The notes: generated from the sequence alone by a model not told the origin. A stretch of 64,000 nucleotides of DNA from Micromonospora cremea (GCF_900143515.1 NZ_FSQT01000002.1:248001-312000), one strand, 5' to 3'; positions 1 through 9,938 are shown, counted from the first letter of the stretch. Numbers and translations are program-made.

Positions 1-105
1 GTGGACGACCTCGACGAGGCGTTCCTGCGGCTGATCCGGGCCGGTGAGCCAGGCCCCGCCGGCCCGGCCGAGGCGACGCGGTCGCGGACTGGAGGCATGT
101 CGTGA
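1..105 (+). CDS. ABC transporter ATP-binding protein, C-terminal end (partial)
   Basis: Only the last 34 codons are in the window, in frame 1, ending in TGA at 103-105. The visible peptide has the LDEAFLRLI-type helix usual near the C-terminus of ABC-2/DrrA-like ATPases, followed by a short polar tail. The TGA overlaps the GTG start of the next gene by four bases (GTGA at 102-105), the translational-coupling arrangement typical of ATPase-permease pairs. Family assignment rests on this short motif and on the permease next to it. The nucleotide-binding motifs lie outside the window. Confidence 0.7.
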   Translation: MDDLDEAFLRLIRAGEPGPAGPAEATRSRTGGMS

Positions 106-857
106 ACCCGCGGATCCTGGCGGCCACCACGGGCCGCATCCTGCGCCAGCTCCGGCACGACCGGCGCACCATCGCGCTGCTCGTGGTGGTGCCGTCCGCC
201 CTGCTCACCCTGGTCTACTTCATGTACGCCGACCAGCCGACCCCACCCGGTCAGCCGTCGGCGTTCGACCGGATCGCGCTGGTGATGCTCGGCATCTTCC
301 CGTTCGTCATCATGTTCCTGGTGACCAGCATCGCCATGCTCCGCGAGCGCACCTCCGGCACCCTGGAGCGGCTGCTCACCACCCCGCTGGGCAAGCTCGA
401 CCTGCTCTTCGGTTACGGCATCGCGTTCGGGCTGGCCGCCGCCGTGCAGGCCGCGGTCGCCGCCGGTGTGGCGTACTGGGTCTTCGACCTGGACACCGCT
501 GGCAGCAGCGGCCTGGTGATCGGGATCGCCGTGATCGACGCGGTGCTCGGCGTCGCCCTCGGGCTGTTCTGCAGCGCCTTCGCCCGCACCGAGTTCCAGG
601 CAGTACAGTTCCTGCCGGTCGTGGTGGTCCCCCAGCTGCTGCTCTGCGGGCTGTTCGTGGCCCGCGACCAGATGGCCGGCTGGCTCCAGGCGCTGAGCGA
701 CGCCTTCCCCCTGTCGTACGCCATCGAGGCGTTGCAGGAGGTCGGCGCCAACGCCGAGCCGACCGGCACGATGTGGCGGGACGTGGTGGTGGTGCTCGGC
801 GCGGTGGTGCTGGCACTGGTGCTCGCGGCGGCCACCCTGCGCCGGCGGAGCGGCTGA
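102..857 (+). CDS. ABC-2 type transporter permease
   Basis: A 251-residue membrane protein with about six hydrophobic segments, starting near residues 22-40, 60-78, 100-130, 138-160 and 172-188 and ending at 222-245. The motif LRERTSGTLERLLTTPLGKLD after the second segment is the conserved cytoplasmic element of ABC-2 permeases such as DrrB and NodJ. It would form the channel of an exporter with the ATPase whose end overlaps it. A TetR regulator follows 24 bp downstream on the same strand, the usual layout of a drug or lipid efflux operon with local control. The substrate cannot be told from sequence. Confidence 0.9.
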   Translation: MNPRILAATTGRILRQLRHDRRTIALLVVVPSALLTLVYFMYADQPTPPGQPSAFDRIALVMLGIFPFVIMFLVTSIAMLRERTSGTLERLLTTPLGKLDLLFGYGIAFGLAAAVQAAVAAGVAYWVFDLDTAGSSGLVIGIAVIDAVLGVALGLFCSAFARTEFQAVQFLPVVVVPQLLLCGLFVARDQMAGWLQALSDAFPLSYAIEALQEVGANAEPTGTMWRDVVVVLGAVVLALVLAAATLRRRSG

Positions 858-881
858 CCGACGGACGAACGAAGGGCGGCG

Positions 882-1478
882 ATGGCGCGGCGGACCGGCC
901 GGCGACCCGGCAACCAGGGCACCCGGGAGGCGATCCTCGACGCGGCACGGGCGGCGTTCGCCGAGCGTGGCTTCGACGCCGCCTCGATCCGCGCCATCGC
1001 CGGCACCGCCGGGGTGGACCCGGCGCTGGTGCACCACTACTTCGGCAGCAAGGACCAGCTCTTCCTGGCCGCGATGAACTTCCCCGTCGACCCGGGTGAG
1101 GTGGTGCCGAGGGTGCTCGCGGGCGGCCAGGACGGCATCGGCGAGCGGCTGGTCCGCACCTTCCTCGGCGTCTGGGACTCACCGTTCGGCAGCGCCGGGG
1201 TGGCGCTGCTGCGCTCCGCGGTGAGCAACGAGTGGACGGCGCGGCTGCTGCGCGAGTTCATCACCACGCAGGTGCTGCGCCGGGTGCTCGACCAGCTCGA
1301 CGTCGACCCGGCCGAGCTGCCACTGCGCGGCTCGCTGGTCGCCAGCCAGCTGATCGGGTTGGGCATGATGCGGCACGTGATCCGACTGGAGCCGGTGGCG
1401 TCCGCCGACCCGGAGACGCTGGTCGCGGCCATCGGCCCGACCGTGCAGCGCTACCTGACCGGGCCGCTGTCCACGTAG
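882..1478 (+). CDS. TetR/AcrR family transcriptional regulator
   Basis: A 198-residue protein. The N-terminal TetR helix-turn-helix spans about residues 14-60, with the family signature TREAILDAARAAFAERGFD and then ALVHHYFGSKDQLF, the DNA-recognition helix region. The remainder is a helical ligand-binding domain with the TetR_C pattern seen in many actinobacterial efflux regulators. The ATG is preceded by AAGGGCGGCG, a usable ribosome site. It probably co-transcribes with the ABC-2 exporter upstream and represses that operon, but its own promoter and operator are outside the window. It converges on the DUF2470 gene with only 31 bp between stop codons. Confidence 0.9.
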   Translation: MARRTGRRPGNQGTREAILDAARAAFAERGFDAASIRAIAGTAGVDPALVHHYFGSKDQLFLAAMNFPVDPGEVVPRVLAGGQDGIGERLVRTFLGVWDSPFGSAGVALLRSAVSNEWTARLLREFITTQVLRRVLDQLDVDPAELPLRGSLVASQLIGLGMMRHVIRLEPVASADPETLVAAIGPTVQRYLTGPLST

Positions 1479-1509
1479 CGCCCGCGAACCGCCGTGAATT
1501 GGCGAGCGG

Positions 1510-2259
1510 TCAGCCCGGCGGGCGGGCCTCGGCACGGCGGCGCAGCGGCGGAAGCAGCCGGACCAGGTCGTCCGGGTCGGCCGCCGGGCACGGAAAGGCG
1601 AGCCGGACCCGCCGCCGGGCGCCGGGGCGACCGAGGGCGACCACCAGCCCGTAGCGGTCGATGCGCACCACCCGGGGCGGCCCGTCCGGGGTCTGCTCGG
1701 TCAACCCGAGCTGCCGACGCAGGTACTCGGTCAGCTGGCCGGCGTCGCGCTCCGTGAGGTCGGCCAGCAGTCGCGCCTCGACCGGATGCACCGGGTCCGG
1801 CTCGGCCTCGGCGTACTCCGCCGGGTCGATGCGCCGCACGGCGCCGGCGCGCTCCCAGCGGACCTCGACCACCTCGAAGCGGAACAGCCGGAACCGGACG
1901 CCCAGGTCGAGCAGATCGCCGGTCGGCTCCACCGCGGCGAAATCGACCGCCGCGCGGCGGGCCTCGGCGCCGTGCAGCTCCGCGGCCCAGCCGGAGACCC
2001 AGGCCCGCCCGAGCCCGGGGGCGCCGGCCGCGGGTGGCAGGTCGAGCACGTCGAGCACCACCGCGACGTCGGTGCCCCCGGCGGCCGGCCGCAGCGCGGC
2101 GGCCAGGTGGCTGGCCACCGGGACCAGCAGCAGCACCCGGCCGTCCGGGTCGGTCACATGCCGGGCGTGGTGCGGGCCCGGCCGGTGGGCCAGATGCACG
2201 AGACCGGGCAGCCGGCCGGCGACGAGGGTACGAACGATCTCGGCGGGGCTGGGCCGCAT
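1510..2259 (-). CDS. DUF2470 domain protein, iron-box regulated, possible haem-related function
   Basis: A 249-residue soluble protein. The C-terminal half (about residues 160-245) carries the DUF2470 pattern HPVEARLLADLTERDAGQL, then PRVVRIDRYGLVVAL and RVRLAFPCPAADPDDLVRLL. This domain sits at the C-terminus of HugZ-type haem-degrading proteins and of a plastid glutamyl-tRNA-reductase-binding protein. The N-terminal part looks like a degenerate split-barrel, as in such proteins. The ATG at 2259 is chosen because an exceptional Shine-Dalgarno (AAAGGAGGT) lies 6 bases ahead; a longer frame upstream would run through the promoter. An IdeR/DtxR-type box covers the transcription start, so expression under iron limitation is likely. 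A role in haem-iron use is inference. Confidence 0.85.
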   Translation of the reverse strand: MRPSPAEIVRTLVAGRLPGLVHLAHRPGPHHARHVTDPDGRVLLLVPVASHLAAALRPAAGGTDVAVVLDVLDLPPAAGAPGLGRAWVSGWAAELHGAEARRAAVDFAAVEPTGDLLDLGVRFRLFRFEVVEVRWERAGAVRRIDPAEYAEAEPDPVHPVEARLLADLTERDAGQLTEYLRRQLGLTEQTPDGPPRVVRIDRYGLVVALGRPGARRRVRLAFPCPAADPDDLVRLLPPLRRRAEARPPG

Positions 2260-2273
2260 GGCGCGACCTCCTT

Positions 2274-2326
2274 TGAGGTTAGGCTTACCTAACCCGGAGC
2301 GTAGAGCACTCGGCCGGTGGCGTCCA
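2274..2326 (-). promoter_or_regulatory. Promoter with IdeR/DtxR iron box for the DUF2470 gene
   Basis: On the minus strand TGGACG (2326-2321), a 17-base spacer and TACGCT (2303-2298) form a weak -35/-10 pair. The iron box TTAGGTAAGCCTAACCTCA occupies 2292-2274. It matches the DtxR/IdeR consensus TTAGGTTAGCCTAACCTAA at 17 of 19 positions and starts five bases after the -10, covering the transcription start and abutting the ribosome site. This is classic repression geometry: iron-loaded IdeR would block the promoter. Confidence 0.85.
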
Positions 2327-2356
2327 GCCATCCCGGTGCAGGTGGACGCCGGTCCG

Positions 2357-4138
2357 TTACCGGGTCTGCTCCAGCCAGGAGGCGTAGAGCAGGCCGTAGG
2401 TCGAGCCGGCGTCGCGGACCAGCTCGTCGTGCGGACCACGCTGCACGATCCGCCCCCGATCGACCACGATCACCTCGTCGGCGGCCTGCGCCGTGGAGAG
2501 CCGGTGGGCGATGGCCAGGGTGGTGCGACCTCGGGTCACCGCGTCCAGGGTGCGTTGCAGGCGTACCTCGGTCGCCGGGTCCACCGCGCTGGTCGCCTCG
2601 TCCAGCACCAGCAGGTCCGGGTCGGCCACGTACGCCCGGGCCAGCGCGACCAGCTGCCGCTCCCCGACGCTGAGCGCCTCACCGCGCTCGCCGACCGGAG
2701 TGTCCAGGCCGGCCGGCAGGCCGTCCAGCCAGTCCGCCAGGCCCAGCTCGGTGAAGGCGGCGCCGAGCTGCTCGTCGGTCAGCTCCGGCCGGGCGAACCG
2801 GACGTTGTCCCCCACCGTCGCGTCGAAGAGGAACCCGTCCTGCGGGACCATCACCACACGGGAGCGCAGCGAGTCGAACCGGACCTCAGCCAGCGGCACC
2901 CCGGACAGCAGCACGGCACCCGCCGACGGGTCCATCAACCGGGTGAGCAGCTTGGCGAAGGTGGTCTTGCCGCTGCCCGTCTCCCCGACCACCGCCACCC
3001 GGCTCTTCGCCGGGATCTCCAGGTCGATGTCGTGCAGCACGGGAGGACCGCCAGGGTAGGCGAACCGCACCCCGGCGAAGCGGATGTCCAGCGGCCCGCC
3101 CGGCAGCTCCCGCCCCTGCTCCCCCGGATCGGCCACGTCCGGAGCGACGTCCAGCACGTCGAGCACCCGGCGCCAGCCCGCGATCGCGTTCTGCGCCTCG
3201 TTGAGCACCTCGGTGGCGATCTGCACCGGCTGGATGAAGAGCGTCACCAGGAAGAGGAACGCGGTCAGCTGGCCGATCGACAGGGTGCCGTCCACCCCAA
3301 GCGTCACCCCGAGCACCACCACGCCGGCCAGCGCCACCCCGGCGGCGAGCTCGCCGACCGAGCTGCCCACGATGCTGATCCGGATCGCCCGCTGCTGCGC
3401 CATGCGCTGGCTGTCGATGGCCTCGTCCAGCCGCCGCGCGGTGCGCCCCGCGATGCCGTACGCCCGGATCACCGGCGCGCCCACCACGCTCTCGCCGATC
3501 GCGCCGAGCAGCGTGCCGGTGCGCTGACGCACCGTCGCGTACGCCGCGCCGAGGCGGCGTTGCAGCTGCCGGATGATGAACACCGCCGGCAGGAACGCCA
3601 CCAGCACCACCAGGGTCAACTGCCAGGAGTACGCCAGCATGACGATCGTGGTGACCACCAGCTGGCCGAGGTTGACCAGCAGGATCACCCCGCCCCACTG
3701 GAGGAACTGGGTGATCTGGTCGACGTCGCTGGTCACCCGCGAGACCAGCGAGCCGCGCCGCTCCGACTGCTGGTGCAGCATCGACAGGTCGTGCACGTGC
3801 CGGAACGCCCTCGTCCGCACGTTGGCCAGCGCCGTCTCGCTGACGGTGAACAACCGGCGCATCATCAGGTAGCCGCAGAGCGTGGTGACCGTGAGGATCG
3901 CGGCGGTGATCGCCACCACCGACCAGACCACGTCCAGGTTCAGCCCACCGATGATGCCGCGGTCGATGCCCTGCTGCACGGCGACCGGCACGGCCACCCG
4001 GCCGACCATGTAGACCAGCGCCAGGGCCAGGGTGCCCGCCAGCCCGGTCCGCAGCTCCGGAGAGAGCGACAACCCTCGCCGCAGGGTCTGCCAGGTCGTC
4101 TCGGCCCTCTCGTCCCGCTCATCGGTCTTCGCGCTCAC
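2357..4138 (-). CDS. ABC exporter half-transporter (consensus-Walker-B subunit)
   Basis: A 593-residue type IV (MDR-like) half-transporter. A transmembrane domain of six predicted helices (residues 35-320) precedes a nucleotide-binding domain with Walker A GETGSGKTT near 384, signature LSVGERQ near 488 and Walker B LLVLDEATSAVD near 506. The catalytic glutamate is present but the signature is LSVGE rather than LSGGQ. With the upstream 627-residue gene, which has a canonical LSGGQ but Asp in place of the catalytic Glu, this gives one consensus and one degenerate ATP site, as in heterodimeric exporters such as TM287/288. The GTG start at 4138 has AAAGG about 10 bases ahead. Substrate unknown; multidrug or lipid export is likely. 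Confidence 0.93.
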   Translation of the reverse strand: MSAKTDERDERAETTWQTLRRGLSLSPELRTGLAGTLALALVYMVGRVAVPVAVQQGIDRGIIGGLNLDVVWSVVAITAAILTVTTLCGYLMMRRLFTVSETALANVRTRAFRHVHDLSMLHQQSERRGSLVSRVTSDVDQITQFLQWGGVILLVNLGQLVVTTIVMLAYSWQLTLVVLVAFLPAVFIIRQLQRRLGAAYATVRQRTGTLLGAIGESVVGAPVIRAYGIAGRTARRLDEAIDSQRMAQQRAIRISIVGSSVGELAAGVALAGVVVLGVTLGVDGTLSIGQLTAFLFLVTLFIQPVQIATEVLNEAQNAIAGWRRVLDVLDVAPDVADPGEQGRELPGGPLDIRFAGVRFAYPGGPPVLHDIDLEIPAKSRVAVVGETGSGKTTFAKLLTRLMDPSAGAVLLSGVPLAEVRFDSLRSRVVMVPQDGFLFDATVGDNVRFARPELTDEQLGAAFTELGLADWLDGLPAGLDTPVGERGEALSVGERQLVALARAYVADPDLLVLDEATSAVDPATEVRLQRTLDAVTRGRTTLAIAHRLSTAQAADEVIVVDRGRIVQRGPHDELVRDAGSTYGLLYASWLEQTR

Positions 4139-4193
4139 CGGGCTGGCCTTTCGTTCGCGACTGCGGGGCTCCGCTGCGCTGCACTCCTCGCGC
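4139..4193. repeat. Intergenic repeat-like GC element between the two exporter genes
   Basis: The 55 bp between the two half-transporters hold a sequence reading, on the minus strand, GCGCGAGGAGTGCAGCGCAG then CGGAGCCCCGCAGTCGCGAA. The outer CGCGA/TCGCG ends pair and GCGG/CCGC forms an inner stem. I recall near-identical gene-end sequences scattered through Micromonospora genomes, but the window holds only this copy, so the repeat status rests on memory. The stop codon of the upstream gene is its first triplet. Confidence 0.45.
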
Positions 4194-6077
4194 TCACCGG
4201 TCCACCTCGATTTCCAGGCCCGAGGGCAGCGGCGCGACCTCGTCCTCGTACGGACGCTCCTGCGCGCGGTCGACCTCCGCCTGCTCGTAGGCGGTGACCA
4301 GGTCGACGTATCCGGGCACGGTGGCCAACAGCTCGCTGTGCGTGCCCCGGGCGATCACCTTCCCCTGCTCGACGTAGATGACCTCGTCGGCGAGCGCGAT
4401 GGTGGCCCGGCGGTACGCCACCACCAGGATCGACGCGGCCGGCACCCCCGGCGCACCCGCCGAGGAGCGCAGACCGGCCAGGATGGCCGCCTCCACCCGG
4501 GGGTCGACCGCGCTCGTCGCGTCGTCGAGCACCAGCAGGCGCGGCCGGCCGGCCAGCGCGCGGGCCAGGGTGAGCCGCTGCCGCTGCCCACCGGAGAGCG
4601 AGGTGCCCCGCTCGCCGACCATCGTGTCGAGACCGTCGGGCAGCGCCGCGACGAACCCGTCCGCCTCGGCGAGCCGCAGCGCCGCCCAGACGTCCTCGTC
4701 GTCAATGCCCGGCCGGTCGAGGGCGATGTTGGCGCGGACCGTGTCGTCGAAGACGAACGGCACCTGGGCGACCAGGGCGACCGTGCCGGCGAGCGACGCG
4801 GCGGTCAGCTCGCGCATGTCCACCCCGTCCAGCTGGACGGTGCCGGCGTCCGGGTCGACCAGGCGCACGGCCAGCGAGGCGATGGTGGACTTTCCGGCGC
4901 CGGTCGACCCCACCAGGGCCACCGTCCGCCCGGCGGGCACCGTGAAGCCGACCTCGCCGAGCACCTGCGCGCCGGGCTGGTGCGCCTCGGCCGGCGGATA
5001 GGAGAAGTGCACGTCGGTGAAGGTGAGGGTGGCCGGGCCGGCGGTGGCCGGGTCGAGCACCCGCTGCCCGTACGGCATCTCGCCGGTCGCGTCGAGCACC
5101 CGGCGGACCCGGTCCCAGCCGGCGACGCTGCGCGGCAGTTCGGCCAGCACCCAGCCGATGGCCCGCACCGGAAAGGCCAGCACGGTGAAGAGGAAGGCCA
5201 CGCTGACCAGTTCGGTGACGCTGATCGCGCCCTGGCGCAGCCGGAACGCCCCGACGACCAGCACGGCCAGGGTGCCGAGGCTGGGCAGCGTCTCCAGCAG
5301 CGGGTCGAAGACGCCGCGCAGCCGGCCGACCGCGATCAGCGCGTCGCGCAGCTCGCCGGCCCGGCCGGCGAACCGGGCGGTCTCCTGTGCCTCACGGCCC
5401 ATCGTCTTGACGACCAGCGCGCCGTCGAAGCTCTCGTGGGCGATGCCGCTGACCTCGGCACGCAGCCGCTGCGCCCGGGCCTGCCGGGGCGCCATGCGAC
5501 GGGAGTAGACGACGTTGAGCGCGAACAGCGCGGGGAAGACCGCAAGTCCGACCAGTGCCAGCGCCCAGTCGGTGGCGAACAGCGAGACGATCGCGCCGAC
5601 CAGCATCACGAGGGTTCCGACCGCGAAGGGCAGCGGCGCGATCGGGTACCAGGCCGCCTCGACGTCCGAGTTGGCGTTGGAGAGCAGGGTGCCGGTGGCG
5701 TTGCGGTGGTGCCAGGACAGCGGCAGGTCCAGGTAGCGGCGGGTGACCCGGCGACGGTAGGCGGCCTGGAGGCGGTACTGCATGTAGCCGGCACCGAGCC
5801 GGCGGCCGAAGATGCCCACCACCCGCAGGACGCTGATGCCGAACAGGGCGATCGCGGCCAGCGCGAGGCTGCCGGTGGCCACCTCGCCCCGCGCGATGGC
5901 CGGCACCACCACATCGCCGACGACCCCGCCGACCACGTACGCGCTGACGATGACCATCGAGCCGAACAGCACGCTGCCGACCACCGCCACCGCGAAGATC
6001 CGTGGCTGCTCCCGGATCGCCTGCCGGAGGACCCCCAGCCCCCGGCCGAGCACATCCCGACTTGTCTTGCTCGCCAC
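4194..6077 (-). CDS. ABC exporter half-transporter (degenerate-site subunit)
   Basis: A 627-residue half-transporter with an N-terminal six-helix transmembrane domain (about residues 25-325) and a C-terminal ATPase domain: Walker A GSTGAGKST near 388, signature LSGGQRQR near 492 and Walker B LLVLDDATSAVD near 510. The residue after the Walker B aspartate is Asp, not the catalytic Glu, so this subunit's ATP site should turn over poorly. That fits pairing with the downstream 593-residue subunit, whose own signature is degenerate. The GTG start at 6077 is preceded by GGGGGAGAGC. The acidic tail after about residue 600 is unusual but compatible with the family. The two genes most likely form one bicistronic operon. 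Confidence 0.93.
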   Translation of the reverse strand: MASKTSRDVLGRGLGVLRQAIREQPRIFAVAVVGSVLFGSMVIVSAYVVGGVVGDVVVPAIARGEVATGSLALAAIALFGISVLRVVGIFGRRLGAGYMQYRLQAAYRRRVTRRYLDLPLSWHHRNATGTLLSNANSDVEAAWYPIAPLPFAVGTLVMLVGAIVSLFATDWALALVGLAVFPALFALNVVYSRRMAPRQARAQRLRAEVSGIAHESFDGALVVKTMGREAQETARFAGRAGELRDALIAVGRLRGVFDPLLETLPSLGTLAVLVVGAFRLRQGAISVTELVSVAFLFTVLAFPVRAIGWVLAELPRSVAGWDRVRRVLDATGEMPYGQRVLDPATAGPATLTFTDVHFSYPPAEAHQPGAQVLGEVGFTVPAGRTVALVGSTGAGKSTIASLAVRLVDPDAGTVQLDGVDMRELTAASLAGTVALVAQVPFVFDDTVRANIALDRPGIDDEDVWAALRLAEADGFVAALPDGLDTMVGERGTSLSGGQRQRLTLARALAGRPRLLVLDDATSAVDPRVEAAILAGLRSSAGAPGVPAASILVVAYRRATIALADEVIYVEQGKVIARGTHSELLATVPGYVDLVTAYEQAEVDRAQERPYEDEVAPLPSGLEIEVDR

Positions 6078-6238
6078 GCTCTCCCCCGCCGTAAGCCACC
6101 ATTATCCTCCTCATCCTTACCGGTCCGGACCAGCCCCGCCGACCCGGACCCATATGTCGACCATCACGTACCGGAGGGCGACGAGACCGGCCATGCCGGG
6201 CGGGCATCCACCGGCGGGCGTCGAAGGGCCCGCGGGCC

Positions 6239-6244
6239 TACGAT
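6239..6244 (+). promoter_or_regulatory. -10 hexamer for a leaderless start
   Basis: TACGAT lies six bases before the ATG at 6251 and there is no Shine-Dalgarno. TANNNT at this distance is the hallmark of leaderless transcripts in actinobacteria. No convincing -35 is visible. Confidence 0.55.
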
Positions 6245-6250
6245 CGGGCC

Positions 6251-6880
6251 ATGCCGCGGTACGCCCGAGCCGAGCGCGAGGCGCTGGCCGATCTCCTGCT
6301 GGCCCTCGGGCCGAACGCGCCAACGATCAACGAGGGCTGGGCGACCCGTGACCTCGCCGCGCATCTGGTGCTGCGGGAGCGCCGCCCGGACGCGGCCAGC
6401 GGGATCATGCTGGCGCCGCTGCGCGGGTACGCCGAACGGGTCCGTCGCCACCTTGCCGCCCGGCCCTACCCCGACCTGGTGGCGCAGGTGCGCCGGCCGC
6501 CGGTGTGGAGCCCGGTCAGCAACCCGGTGACCGACGAACTGGTCAACACGCTGGAGTTCTTCATCCACCACGAGGACGTGCGGCGGGCCGGGTCCGGCTG
6601 GCTGCCGCGCGAGCTGCCACCCGACCTGCAGGCCGCGCTCTGGAGGCGGGCCGCCCCGCTGGCCCGACTGGCCCTGCGTCGCTTTCCGGCGGACCTCTAC
6701 GTACAGGCGCCGGGGTACGGCCAGATCTCCGTCGGCCGCGGCGGCGAGCGGCTGCGGGTGGTCGGCGCCCCGGCCGAGCTGGCCCTGTTCCTCTCCGGCC
6801 GGCAACGGGTGGCCCGCGTTCAGCTGGACGGCCCGGCGGCGTCCACGCGACTGCTCCGCAACGCCAGCCTGGGAATGTGA
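6251..6880 (+). CDS. TIGR03085-type metal-binding protein (mycothiol-dependent maleylpyruvate isomerase superfamily)
   Basis: A 209-residue DinB-fold protein. The pattern WATRDLAAHLVLRERRPDAA (residues 30-49), then NPVTDELVNTLEFFIHHEDVRRA (about 95-117), is the signature of the TIGR03085 branch of the mycothiol-dependent maleylpyruvate-isomerase family. The histidines in AAHL and FFIHHED are the expected metal ligands. Such proteins are cytosolic and thought to use mycothiol or a bound metal; the reaction of this branch is not established. The start at 6251 is supported by the -10 six bases upstream and by the MPRYARAERE N-terminus usual for the family. It is transcribed away from the exporter operon. 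Confidence 0.85.
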   Translation: MPRYARAEREALADLLLALGPNAPTINEGWATRDLAAHLVLRERRPDAASGIMLAPLRGYAERVRRHLAARPYPDLVAQVRRPPVWSPVSNPVTDELVNTLEFFIHHEDVRRAGSGWLPRELPPDLQAALWRRAAPLARLALRRFPADLYVQAPGYGQISVGRGGERLRVVGAPAELALFLSGRQRVARVQLDGPAASTRLLRNASLGM

Positions 6881-6902
6881 CCGTCTGCACTTAAACGGTC
6901 AC
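6877..6902. terminator. Inverted repeat across the stop codon, terminator or operator
   Basis: GTGACCGT (6877-6884) and ACGGTCAC (6895-6902) form a perfect 8-bp stem with a 10-base AT-richer loop. The left arm includes the TGA of the upstream gene. There is no U tract, so termination would be of the actinobacterial hairpin-only type. Confidence 0.5.
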
Positions 6903-6918
6903 GGACTCGCCGTGAAGA

Positions 6919-6937
6919 GCGTCGCTCCCAGCGACGC
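6919..6937. terminator. Second perfect hairpin in the same gap
   Basis: GCGTCGCT (6919-6926) and AGCGACGC (6930-6937) form a perfect 8-bp stem with a 3-base loop, 16 bp after the previous inverted repeat. It precedes the terpene synthase and may end the upstream transcript or serve as an operator. It argues against the GTG at 6912 as the synthase start, because the hairpin would then lie inside the coding region. Confidence 0.5.
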
Positions 6938-7007
6938 AGAACGATCCCTGCTCCCGTACGCTTCACCGCGCCGTTCCGCGCCGGGGCGGCACGAGTGGGG
7001 GCGCACT

Positions 7008-7955
7008 ATGCGAACTTTCGCGATCTCGGCGCTGCGGGAGCCCCCGTTTCCCGCGGGGCGCCATGAGGCCACGGATCGGGTGGCGGGCGAGAGCGTCGAG
7101 TGGGCGCGCGCGTTCGGGCTGATCGATTCCAGCCATCGGGTCCACCGGCTGCAGCGGGCGGACGCCGCCGGGCTGGCCGGGCGGGCCTGCCCCGACGGGT
7201 CGGCGGACGGGCTGCGGCTGCTCACCGACCTGATCTCCTGGCTCTTCGTGATGGACGACGCCTGCGACGAGGACGGCCTCGGCGCCGACCCGGCTCGGCT
7301 GGCGCCGGCGATCGGCACCCTCCTCGACGTGCTGGACCGGTGCGGTGACCCGGCCGTCGTTCCGCCCGCCGCGGGGCCGCTGGGCGACGCGCTGCACGAC
7401 CTGTGCCGCCGGACCCGGCTGCACGACCGCCCGGCGCTGCTGCTGCGGTTCGTCAGCCAGATACGGGAGTATCTGCTGGCGCTGCTCTGGGAGGCGGCCA
7501 ACCGGGAGCGCCGGCGGGTGCCCGAGGTGGCGGACTACGTCCAACTGCGCCGACACATCGGCGGCGCGCGCCCCTGCCTGACCCTGACCGAGTTGGCGTC
7601 CGGGGAGCCGCCCGAGGCGGGCCGGCACGCCGACCCGGCGCTGGCGGCCCTGGACCTGCTGGCGGTGGACCTGGTCTGCTGGTGCAACGACCTCTTCTCC
7701 TACGGCAAGGAGAGCCGGGCCGACCCGGACGCGCACAACCTGGTGACGGTGATCGCCCAGGAGATCGACGCGGACGAGCCGGGCGCGCTGCGGGCGGCGG
7801 CCGACCGGTTCAACCAGGGGCTGGCGGCATACCTGAGCGCGGAGGACGCGCTGCTGGCCAGCGGGGACGACAGGTTGCGCCCGGCGCTCGCCGCCCGGCG
7901 CAACTGGATCCGGGCAACCTACGACTGGTCACTGGTGGCCGCCCGTTACGCCTGA
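7008..7955 (+). CDS. Class I terpene synthase/cyclase
   Basis: A 315-residue protein with both metal-binding motifs of bacterial class I terpene cyclases: the aspartate-rich DDACDED at residues 83-89, and the NSE triad as NDLFSYGKE at 227-235 (N227, S231, E235). RRHIGGARP upstream of the NSE triad and the all-helical composition also fit. It would ionise a prenyl diphosphate with three Mg2+ and cyclise it; the product, probably a sesquiterpene-size hydrocarbon or alcohol, cannot be predicted. The ATG at 7008 has GGGGGC 5-10 bases ahead; the frame opens earlier at GTG 6912, but that would include the hairpin at 6919-6937. No P450, prenyltransferase or methyltransferase gene is adjacent. Confidence 0.87.
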   Translation: MRTFAISALREPPFPAGRHEATDRVAGESVEWARAFGLIDSSHRVHRLQRADAAGLAGRACPDGSADGLRLLTDLISWLFVMDDACDEDGLGADPARLAPAIGTLLDVLDRCGDPAVVPPAAGPLGDALHDLCRRTRLHDRPALLLRFVSQIREYLLALLWEAANRERRRVPEVADYVQLRRHIGGARPCLTLTELASGEPPEAGRHADPALAALDLLAVDLVCWCNDLFSYGKESRADPDAHNLVTVIAQEIDADEPGALRAAADRFNQGLAAYLSAEDALLASGDDRLRPALAARRNWIRATYDWSLVAARYA

Positions 7956-8050
7956 TCCGGCCGTACCGGTTGGCGGGACGGGGCCCCGGACGATCACCAG
8001 GGCTAGCCGATGCCCGGTGACAGGCAATACCCTTCGGTAACCACTATGAC

Positions 8051-9919
<1,869 letters not shown>

Positions 9920-9938
9920 GCCGAGCCCCTGCGTCGAC

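Noticed and set aside
1661..4297. Very long frames antisense to known genes (878 aa here, also 4032-6530, 24279-26450, 45302-48562, 54319-57447)
   Set aside because: They mirror real genes on the opposite strand, are Arg/Gly/Ala/His-rich without domain motifs, and are expected in DNA with almost no AT-rich stop codons.
6912..7007. GTG 6912 as terpene synthase start
   Set aside because: No ribosome site, and it would put a perfect hairpin in the first codons.
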